Shown here piece by piece: positions 34,227 through 41,598 of a stretch of DNA of 43,861 nt (position 1 is its first letter; each line of letters begins with the position of its first letter). Made by a program: the position numbers and the translations under genes. Below the pieces are notes generated by a model. The model ran no database searches. It worked only from the letters and a program-made list of their open reading frames with translations, and was not told where the DNA came from. This DNA comes from Nostoc sp. NMS7 (GTDB lineage Bacteria; Cyanobacteriota; Cyanobacteriia; Cyanobacteriales; Nostocaceae): the NCBI RefSeq assembly GCF_017115085.1, contig NZ_JABXKJ010000034.1, forward strand, positions 1-43,861, given 5' to 3'.

Positions 34227-35654
34227 TCAAGACTCAAGAGTTATTGGTAAAGTGACAATAAATGTGGTGCCAATGCCTTGAGTGCTTTCAACTTGAATAT
34301 GACCCTGATGATGTTCCACAATAGCTTGAGCGATCGCTAATCCTAATCCTGAACCAGTAGCGATCGCTGTTGCTGTATTCCCAGTTGTATGAGTACGTGC
34401 CGGATCTACCCGATAAAAACGGTCAAACAAGCGTGGTAGTGCTGACGCTGGAATTCCAACTCCGGTATCACTCACTTTAACTTGCAATTGGGCGCTGGTG
34501 TAACGTAGTCCCGAAACCCGATTTATTCCCTCTATCCGCGCCAATTCCACTTTTACCCGTCCACCTGCTGGACTGTAATGCAAAGCGTTAGCAATTAAAT
34601 TTGTGAACAGCCGCACCAGTTGATCCCAATTGCCCACCAGCGTAAACCAATTTTCCAGTAATTCCGGGCTAGTTTCCGATGCGGGAGGATCAACTAAGTC
34701 TAAAGAAAGGGCGATTTCTTTTTCAGGGACTAACAATTGTTGTTCTCCAACCACCTCCATCAGCAAAGCGTCCATCGGACAAGCTGAAAAAGTATCTTTG
34801 CTAATACCACTATCCTGCCGTGCTAAAAACAGTAAGTCATTGACTAACTTACCCAAACGCTGCGTTAACCGTTCCACCACCTTTAACTGTTGCCGATACT
34901 GCAAAGAAGTAGTTGCTTCTGCCTCTGCTAAATCCAAGTCAGCAAGGGCAACTTGCACATTTGTTTGAATCAAAGTAATCGGACTTCTAAGTTCGTGAGA
35001 AGCATCAGCAGTAAATTGTTTGAGGCGTTGATAAGACTCATCTACGGGTTCCATCGCTTTACCCGAAAGAAACCAGCCACTTGCGCCGACAGAAAGCACC
35101 ATTAACCCAATACCTAGCGCCAAATCAAAAATTAACTGGCGACTGGGTTTAGTGACTTCAAACCAGGGATGACTAACACGCAGATATCCTAATACTTGCC
35201 GTCCCACTTCTACCCGTTGTGTGACTTGGCGTAATAACAGTGGGGAATTTTGAATTTTGAATTTTGAATTTTCACTCTCTGCCTTGATTACGCGCACAGT
35301 TTCACCACTGCGATCGCCATGAATGGGAATATTTAAAGGTTCGGATAAAGTTGACCAAAGTAACTTACCAGTCGGACTAAACCACTCTAAGTCAATGTGG
35401 TCATCTTCTACAGTGCCCGTATTGTCACGAAAACTAGCTTCTACATTAATCCGGAATCGATCAGCATGGTTGTTGATTGGCTCAATCACCAAAGATCGCT
35501 CGACTATTTCCACTACATGGTTAAGGGTATCATCAATCCGCTCAATTAGGGTACTACGAACATATAAATAAACGCCACTAGCAAACAATAATAGTAATAC
35601 AGCAGTGACGGCAGTGTACCAAATTGCCAGACGACGGCGAGTAGCCTGAAACAC
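34227..35654 (-). CDS. Sensor histidine kinase (orphan)
   Basis: 475 residues from GTG at 35654, eight bases after GAGGAAAC; a longer frame opens with TTG inside a MITE and was rejected. Transmembrane segments at about 11-32 and 176-196 enclose a periplasmic sensor domain. After a short linker come HisKA with His220 (FTADASHELRSPITLIQ), and the ATPase boxes N (NLIANALHYSP), G1 (VSDTGVGIPA), F (LFDRFYRVD) and G2 (GSGLGLAIAQAIVEHHQG). All catalytic parts look intact. It resembles cyanobacterial metal/redox kinases of the NrsS/RppB kind, but the identity is uncertain and no response regulator is adjacent. A heptamer repeat lies in frame within the sensor domain. Confidence 0.9.
   Translation of the reverse strand: MFQATRRRLAIWYTAVTAVLLLLFASGVYLYVRSTLIERIDDTLNHVVEIVERSLVIEPINNHADRFRINVEASFRDNTGTVEDDHIDLEWFSPTGKLLWSTLSEPLNIPIHGDRSGETVRVIKAESENSKFKIQNSPLLLRQVTQRVEVGRQVLGYLRVSHPWFEVTKPSRQLIFDLALGIGLMVLSVGASGWFLSGKAMEPVDESYQRLKQFTADASHELRSPITLIQTNVQVALADLDLAEAEATTSLQYRQQLKVVERLTQRLGKLVNDLLFLARQDSGISKDTFSACPMDALLMEVVGEQQLLVPEKEIALSLDLVDPPASETSPELLENWFTLVGNWDQLVRLFTNLIANALHYSPAGGRVKVELARIEGINRVSGLRYTSAQLQVKVSDTGVGIPASALPRLFDRFYRVDPARTHTTGNTATAIATGSGLGLAIAQAIVEHHQGHIQVESTQGIGTTFIVTLPITLES
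35245..35272. repeat. GAATTTT heptamer x4 inside the kinase gene
   Basis: Exactly four GAATTTT units, an STRR-type sequence normally found between genes, here inside coding DNA. On the coding strand it gives the lysine/asparagine-rich SENSKFKIQN in the sensor domain. Confidence 0.9.
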
Positions 35655-35682
35655 ATTTGTTTCCTCAATTTTTTTAACTGAA

Positions 35683-35806
35683 TAGACCTCTTGCAAAAGT
35701 CCCTAACACCCCTCCCCCAGCCCCTAAGAGCAGGCGGGGAGGGGAGAATTTGACTTAAGTCAAAGGCGGGGTGGGGTTCTTATTTTTGATTTATGCAAGA
35801 GGTCTA
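35683..35806. repeat. MITE with TAGACCTCTTGCA ends
   Basis: Perfect 13-bp terminal inverted repeats TAGACCTCTTGCA (35683-35695) and TGCAAGAGGTCTA (35794-35806); total 124 bp, GC-rich hairpin core, no coding capacity. It sits about 30 bases upstream of the kinase start, so the promoter may lie in or beyond it. Confidence 0.85.
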
Positions 35807-36269
35807 ATATCCTCATAATTAATTACACAATGTCATTGCGAATGGAAAGATCGCGGTAGCGTCTGCAAGAGTAGCACAATCAAGCAACCAGAAACCCTGT
35901 GATTGTTTTTCTACACGGGTTATTTTATTAAGTATTGTGTATGTATATAAAATTTTATATAGCGAATTATACTATGCACGTTTTCTAAACGTTATTATAA
36001 TTTTCAGAATTTTTACTGAAGTCATCCTGCGCTATAACCCGTATCGTTGATTACATAGCCCACCGAAAAGGGTAAGCAATATTCCTAGTTAATCCCGTGT
36101 CAGATACTTTTAATTTCCTGGCACTCTACCCCGTGAAAGCCACACTTTATCTCAGTTCAAAACAAGTTCTGAGGAATTAGGGTTGGACGTTATGAATTCG
36201 ACGGACACGGTATTAAGGATAGATGCCAATTTGTCAACCAGCATATCAACTATTTAGAGAATTAAGTAT
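35807..36269 (+). other. Intergenic region before the pilus locus
   Basis: No gene seen. It includes a degenerate copy of the GTCATTGCGAATGG-type Nostoc repeat (35831 onward) and AT-rich DNA near 35940-36010, where the pilin promoter could lie; no clear -35/-10 pair was found. Confidence 0.4.
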
Positions 36270-36776
36270 ATGATGTTACGCCGTTTTGCTTTAGCTTCTG
36301 TTTTACTAATCGCTAGTTCTGCTGCTCCCGCAATGGCAGCTACAAACAATGCTGACCTTGATGTTTCAGCTGAGATTGTAGCTAATTGCACTATCGCTAC
36401 CGCTCCCCTCGATTTTAGCGCCTATGACCCAATAGTAGCGAATAAGACTACTGCTTATAATGTCAATGCAAGTGTGACAACAAATTGTACTACTGGTGCT
36501 GTAGCTACTATTACGTTAGGGCAGGGTACAAACGATACTGCTGGCACTCCTGATGCTCCTCAACGTCAATTGAAGTCTGGAGCCAACTTATTACCGTACT
36601 ACCTGTACCAAGATGCAGGTCGTGCAACTGTTTGGGGAAACACAGCACTAACAGGTGTGTTACCTATTACTGACGGTACAAATCAAATTTCCACTGTTTA
36701 TGGTCAAGTTCCGGCTAACCAAAACGTCCCCGTAGGAACTTACACTGATACTGTGGTAGCTACTGTCACCTTCTAA
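36270..36776 (+). CDS. SCPU-domain pilin (Csu-like major subunit)
   Basis: 168 residues. Signal peptide of 24 residues (to AAPAMAA). The mature chain begins with about 16 residues of alternating character (NNADLDVSAEIVANC), suitable as the donor strand that fills the groove of the next subunit. The SCPU (spore coat protein U) fold follows, with the conserved Cys pair VANCTIA and TTNCTTG, the PQRQLKSGANLLPYYLYQD block and the C-terminal VPVGTYTDTVVATVTF. SCPU proteins are the subunits of archaic chaperone-usher pili (Acinetobacter Csu). It is the first gene of the pilus locus and most likely the major fibre subunit. Confidence 0.88.
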   Translation: MMLRRFALASVLLIASSAAPAMAATNNADLDVSAEIVANCTIATAPLDFSAYDPIVANKTTAYNVNASVTTNCTTGAVATITLGQGTNDTAGTPDAPQRQLKSGANLLPYYLYQDAGRATVWGNTALTGVLPITDGTNQISTVYGQVPANQNVPVGTYTDTVVATVTF

Positions 36777-37374
36777 CACCAAATAATTCTAGATGCTTTA
36801 GTGTCAGCACTCTCGAAAGAAAACTTGATTTTTTCAATCATAGCGGTGCTTGCTCATGAACACCTTCTGTCACTTTGGTTCAGGTAAAAATCAAAAGCTC
36901 TGATTTTATCGGTCTTGATGAATTTAAGCCTAAGTTGGATAGCCATAGAAGTTTGCAATTGCTTGGAGTAGGGGCGCACAGATGTGCGCCCCTACTCTGT
37001 ATCTCATTCAAATGAAAATTGCTATATAGCGCTTCTCGTTTCTATGCAATACACTCTGACCTCACTTCCATTCCTCTCTCCTAAAAGCAGAGCCTCTAAT
37101 CAAATAAGATTGCTATAGGTGTGCCTGAGTCTCGCTAAAGCGGAATATTTCAACAATTCATTCATTATTTACAAAAACTTTAATTTCTACAGTGTTTTTA
37201 TTAATTATTTCAGTATTATTACTAATGCCAATTCAGTATATTGTTCATTAGATTACAGACTTGTATAATTAATAATTTGAAATAAAAATTCAGGGTTTCA
37301 TCCCTGGCGAGAAGGCAAATGGGACTATCCCAAATTGCTACAAGTTTGCAGTGTTAAACAAAATTGGTAATGTT
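36777..37374 (+). other. Intergenic region between pilin and chaperone
   Basis: Holds a large palindrome (36966-36997) and otherwise AT-rich DNA without a gene. The gap is unusual for a chaperone-usher operon, which is normally compact. Confidence 0.5.
36966..36997. repeat. 15-bp perfect palindromic hairpin
   Basis: GAGTAGGGGCGCACA (36966-36980), two-base spacer GA, then TGTGCGCCCCTACTC (36983-36997). The GCGCCCCTAC part recurs at 16855 and belongs to a dispersed family. In RNA it would be very stable and could protect or separate the pilin message. Confidence 0.85.
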
Positions 37375-38151
37375 ATGTTTTTCTTTAACAAAAAAAGTTC
37401 AATAATTTTGAGTTTACTGCTGAGTATGGGGCTGGTCATACCAGAGAAAGCTGGGGCGAGTAACTTCAGAGTCTCTCCGATTACAGTATCACTTTCTTCC
37501 AGGGTATCGAGTAAAGTTCTCACGGTACACAATGACAGTAATGAGACTTTACGCTTTCAACTTCACACCTATGCTTGGAAGCAAAATGCTAAAGGTGAGA
37601 TGCAGCTTGATGCTACACAAGACGTAGTAGCTTTTCCTGGCTTATTTGCCTTAAAACCTGGGCAAAATCGCATCGTGCGTGTTGGCACATTAACCCCTGT
37701 AAGTTCTATCGAAAAAACCTACCGCATTTTTATAGAAGAACTTCCCCCAGAAGCAAAACCTAATCAACAGCAAAATGTAGTCCGCATCTTAACAAAATTA
37801 GGAATTCCTATCTTTCTTCAACCTACCAAGCAAGTTGTAGAAGGAGGTGTTGAAAATATTGTTGTTAGCAAAAATCAGATAAATTTTCAGGTCACAAATA
37901 GAGGCAACGTTCACTTTATTGCTCAGAAGTTGCGGATAAAAGGTATTGATGAGTCCGATAAAAGTGTTTTTGACCGCCAACGAAATGGTTGGTATGTTCT
38001 TGCTGATTCATCTCAGTCCTATGATCTAAAAATGTCTCAACAGGAGTGTAGCAAAACTCGAACTTTAGTAATTGAGGTCAAAACAACAGATAATAAGATG
38101 TTTACAGAAAAGCGGGAAATGCCCAAAGATGCTTGTAGTGCATCAAATTAA
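37375..38151 (+). CDS. Periplasmic pilus-assembly chaperone (PapD/CsuC-like)
   Basis: 258 residues from ATG at 37375; a GTG at 37351 would add eight residues before the signal peptide. Signal peptide to about residue 28 (EKAGA). Two Ig-like domains follow. Family marks: SNFRVSPITVSLSSRVSSKV (first strand), the G1-region LKPGQNRIVRVGTL and the diagnostic EKTYRIFIEELPPEAK. The chaperone donates a strand to fold pilins and delivers them to the usher. The first-domain Arg and Lys residues that anchor the pilin C-terminus appear to be present. It lies between the pilin and usher genes. Confidence 0.9.
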   Translation: MFFFNKKSSIILSLLLSMGLVIPEKAGASNFRVSPITVSLSSRVSSKVLTVHNDSNETLRFQLHTYAWKQNAKGEMQLDATQDVVAFPGLFALKPGQNRIVRVGTLTPVSSIEKTYRIFIEELPPEAKPNQQQNVVRILTKLGIPIFLQPTKQVVEGGVENIVVSKNQINFQVTNRGNVHFIAQKLRIKGIDESDKSVFDRQRNGWYVLADSSQSYDLKMSQQECSKTRTLVIEVKTTDNKMFTEKREMPKDACSASN

Positions 38152-38505
38152 GCGTTATCCAGAGGCTAGCACAATTAAATCGTTCAAAAAATGCTTCTAA
38201 TTTCAGAGGATATTTGAAAAGCTAATTTTTATCTATCCTGGCAATTAGAAATCCCGCCCCAGTTGTTCATAGGAAGAGGAAGAACCCGCCCAACACAGTG
38301 TTTCCCCATCGCTTCGGAAAAGACCGCACTGGCTTAGGCTATACAGACAAAACTTGCCTCCGCAGGTTATGAAACTCTTAATTTTTCCTGCTTCCCACGC
38401 AGGTGGACTTTGTTTGTGTAGTAGCGTTCGCGTCAGCGTGCCGGAGGCTCTATTCTATTCGCCAAAGACTTTTAAAACATCGTCTTAGAGAAACTTATTT
38501 AGTTA
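38152..38505 (+). other. Intergenic region between chaperone and usher
   Basis: No gene. It contains a dispersed GC-rich repeat fragment (38420-38450). No terminator with T run was recognised. Confidence 0.4.
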
Positions 38506-40836
38506 ATGAGAAATTGGCATTCATTACAGTTTCTTGGTAGCCTCACTTTTTTTTTAGGTTCTAGCCTTGTAATCTGCTCTCAGGTGGCAGCACAAGATCA
38601 AAAAGCTATCTTAGAACTAACTGTTAACCAGGTTTCCCAAGGGGAAATTTTTGTTATATTACGGCAGAGCGATATTCTTGTTCGCACGTCAGACTTAGAA
38701 AAAGCACGATTACAAGGTTTCTCCGGTATTCGGGAAACCATAAATAATGAAATTTATGTCTCTCTTGTTTCACTAGCTCCTAATGTTAGCTATGAATATG
38801 ATGAGAATAACCTAGCTTTGCGGATAACAGCCCAACCTCAATTACTAGGTTCTACCTCAGTAAACTTAGGACAAGAGCCACCAAAAAATATTGTCTATAG
38901 CAAAGACACAAGTGCTTTTTTTAACTATGCCTTCAATGTGCCGTTCAATGGGCAAGCATTTAATAACTATACTTTCTCTGGAGAGGCTGGGCTAAGTTTG
39001 AACGGCAACCTGCTATTTAGCAGCTTTTCGCGCAACGCAGACGGCTCCTTTCTGCGAGGATTAACAAATCTTACTATAGATCGTCCCAAAAACTTGAATC
39101 GATTGGTAATTGGGGATACTTTTGCTAATACTGGGGATTTAGGGGGCGGACTGTTTTTGGGAGGTATTAGCTTCTCACGAGAATTTGAACTGAATCCTTA
39201 TTTCGTTCGCCAACCAACCTTTGCACTATCTGGTGCTGTTGTCAACCCTTCTACAGTAGAGGTTTTTGTCAATGGTCAACGGGTGAGTCAGCAAGAATTG
39301 CCCCCCGGTCAGTTTCAACTAAATAATTTAGTATTACCTGTGGGTAACGATTCTACAAAACTTGTTATCCGCGATGCTTTTGGTCGAGAACAGGTAATAA
39401 CCTCACCATTCTATTTGTCTACAGGGCTTCTCAAGCCGGGGTTATCTAGCTATAGTTTTAACCTGGGCTTTCGTCGGCAGAATTTGAACTCTGATAGCTT
39501 GAATTATGGATCTCCTGTCTTCCTGGGTCAATATACTCAAGGTATAAGTAAATCCCTAACATTAGGAGGGCGTTTAGAAGTCTCGAGTAATTTAATCAGT
39601 GGTGGTTCTACTCTGACAACTGCACTGCCTTTTGGTGCGCTAGAACTATCTTTAGCCGCCAGTAGTGAATCAGGAGTTCCAGGTGCGGCTGCATCAATAG
39701 CCTATAGTTACTCCGGTCGAAGTTTTGGTTTCGGTAGTTCCGTGCGCCTATTCAGTAACAAATATGCCAACTTAAGCTTAAGTGCGTTAGACGATAGACC
39801 AAACTTAGAAATTAATGCTTTTATTTCTAAATCGCTAAGTCGTAATGTGAGCTTAGGTTTACAGTATGCCTTATCTGATTTTCGCGATCGCGGGCAGAGC
39901 AATCGAATTTCTCTATTCAATACTATTCAAGTCAGCAATCGGGCAAACTTATCTATAAATCTTAGCCGTTCTTCTCAACCTACAGAGTCTTCAATAAATG
40001 AGGTATCTATTGGGTTTAATTATTCTTTGGGTAACGCCAATGCCAACGTGAATCAGACGATCAATGATAAAAAACCTGTAACTACCTTATCTTTGCAAAA
40101 ATCTGCTCCTGTTGGGGAAGGCTTTGGCTACCGCTTGCAGTTGAGTCCCAGCGAGGAACAACTACCAGGTAACGGTACCTTAAGGTATCAAGCTCCCTTT
40201 GGTATTTATGAGTTAAATTATGATCACAACAGCAACGGCGGAAATGCAACTAACCTCAATGCCTCCGGTAGCATTGTAGCAATAGGAAACAATATCTTTT
40301 TTGCCCGTCCTGTCACAGACAGCTATGCACTCATTCAAGTGCCAGGAGTTAGAGGAGTGCGGGGTTATATAAGTAATCAGGAAATTGGGCAAACTAATTC
40401 CAGGGGCAACCTTTTCATCCCAAACCTACTACCATACTATGGTAATAATCTAAGAATTCAAGATGAAGATATTCCACTAGACTATAGGGTTGATGCTAAC
40501 GAAAAAGTAATTGCGCCTAGCTTCCGAAGTGGAGCAATTGTTCGTTTCCCTGTACTACGTATTCAGACTATAATCGGCAATATTTCTATAGAAGCATCAG
40601 GAAAAACTATAATTCCTGCTTATGGTCAGTTAACTGTAACTAGAAATGATAAACAAGTAGATTCACCTATTGGTAATCAGGGAGAATTCTATTTAGAAAA
40701 TCTTGCTCCTGGTCGCTATGTAGCTAATGTAGAATATGCACAAGGTGTGTGTACTTTTGATTTGAATATTCCGCACTCTGACCAAAAAATACTTAATTTA
40801 GGAAGCTTAAAGTGCATACAGAACTCTGGAAAATAA
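38506..40836 (+). CDS. Outer-membrane pilus usher (archaic, CsuD-like)
   Basis: 776 residues, somewhat shorter than gamma-proteobacterial FimD/PapC (about 830-870) but fitting the archaic class. Signal peptide to about residue 29 (QVAAQ). Then an N-terminal chaperone-binding domain (about 30-125), and a 24-strand barrel region beginning with FFNYAFNVPFNGQ. VNPSTVEVFVNGQRVSQQEL near 246 and LPPGQFQLNNLVLPVG near 265 are the conserved plug/barrel sequences, followed by VIRDAFGREQ. The C-terminal part (about 640-776) has GAIVRFPVL, LAPGRYVANVEYAQG and a Cys pair as in usher CTDs. It forms the secretion pore. It ends ten bases before the last subunit gene. Confidence 0.92.
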   Translation: MRNWHSLQFLGSLTFFLGSSLVICSQVAAQDQKAILELTVNQVSQGEIFVILRQSDILVRTSDLEKARLQGFSGIRETINNEIYVSLVSLAPNVSYEYDENNLALRITAQPQLLGSTSVNLGQEPPKNIVYSKDTSAFFNYAFNVPFNGQAFNNYTFSGEAGLSLNGNLLFSSFSRNADGSFLRGLTNLTIDRPKNLNRLVIGDTFANTGDLGGGLFLGGISFSREFELNPYFVRQPTFALSGAVVNPSTVEVFVNGQRVSQQELPPGQFQLNNLVLPVGNDSTKLVIRDAFGREQVITSPFYLSTGLLKPGLSSYSFNLGFRRQNLNSDSLNYGSPVFLGQYTQGISKSLTLGGRLEVSSNLISGGSTLTTALPFGALELSLAASSESGVPGAAASIAYSYSGRSFGFGSSVRLFSNKYANLSLSALDDRPNLEINAFISKSLSRNVSLGLQYALSDFRDRGQSNRISLFNTIQVSNRANLSINLSRSSQPTESSINEVSIGFNYSLGNANANVNQTINDKKPVTTLSLQKSAPVGEGFGYRLQLSPSEEQLPGNGTLRYQAPFGIYELNYDHNSNGGNATNLNASGSIVAIGNNIFFARPVTDSYALIQVPGVRGVRGYISNQEIGQTNSRGNLFIPNLLPYYGNNLRIQDEDIPLDYRVDANEKVIAPSFRSGAIVRFPVLRIQTIIGNISIEASGKTIIPAYGQLTVTRNDKQVDSPIGNQGEFYLENLAPGRYVANVEYAQGVCTFDLNIPHSDQKILNLGSLKCIQNSGK

Positions 40837-40846
40837 GTAGCAAACT

Positions 40847-41296
40847 ATGAAGAATCAGAAATCTATATTAATATTCGGAATTATTTTAAACTGCACTACT
40901 GCGTTACCTGCTTTATGCCAATGCACTGTAAACGTTAATAGTGTAAATTTTGGTTCCTACGATGTTTTTAATAATAGTTCCACAACGACTACTGGCACTA
41001 TAAATTATGATTGTTCTATGGCAAGTCCATCTCCTACCTCAATTACTATTGATCTCAGCCAAGGTAATGCTGGATCTTATACTCCCCGGCAATTGAAAAA
41101 TGGAGCTAATGTTCTTAATTATAATCTTTATCTAAACGCATCAGGAGGATCGATTTGGGGCGATAATATAAATAGCCTACACTATATGAGTTCTAATCTA
41201 AAAGATACTGTAACTATTTATGGCATCATTCCAGCTAGGCAAAATGTCAGGATTGGAACTTATACAGATTCCATTACAGCTACAGTTAATTTTTAG
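40847..41296 (+). CDS. SCPU-domain subunit lacking a donor strand
   Basis: 149 residues. The signal peptide runs to about LPALCQ and the next residues are already the first strand of the SCPU fold (CTVNVNSVNFGSYDVF). Compared with the first pilin, the 16-residue donor extension is missing. The remainder aligns well: INYDCSMAS, TPRQLKNGANVLNYNLYLNA, SIWGDN, IYGIIPARQNVRIGTYTDSI and a C-terminal VNF. Without a donor strand it could accept but not give one, as expected of a tip subunit. It has no additional adhesin domain, unlike Csu CsuE. It is translationally close to the usher and probably co-transcribed. Confidence 0.85.
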   Translation: MKNQKSILIFGIILNCTTALPALCQCTVNVNSVNFGSYDVFNNSSTTTTGTINYDCSMASPSPTSITIDLSQGNAGSYTPRQLKNGANVLNYNLYLNASGGSIWGDNINSLHYMSSNLKDTVTIYGIIPARQNVRIGTYTDSITATVNF

Positions 41297-41598
41297 CACT
41301 ACTGAGTCTACTTTAGTCCATTACTGCCAGCAACTAACTTGACAATAGCTGGTGCATCGTCAATGGTAAGAGCTTTTATACCGGGGTTAGTACCTTTGAG
41401 GATAGCTGCAACATTATCAGAAATATGGTTTGTGGGATCTAAGTCTCTCGAAAAACCTGTATTTCAGATGATTGAAAGCTGCTGTAAAAGTTAGCTACTA
41501 TTAACTGTTGCCTCAGCGTTATGCTCAAGCACCATTTAACTTAATATGTTTATTGTCCCCCAGTTAAATGGGCTACATCTGCCTGCCCTTAGGTCATT
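41297..41598 (+). other. Intergenic region before ppk
   Basis: No supported gene and no recognisable terminator for the pilus operon; a possible ppk promoter cannot be assigned by eye. Confidence 0.4.

Noticed and set aside
35655..35696. Upstream TTG start for the histidine kinase
   Set aside because: The codons lie partly in a MITE end; GTG at 35654 has a good ribosome site.
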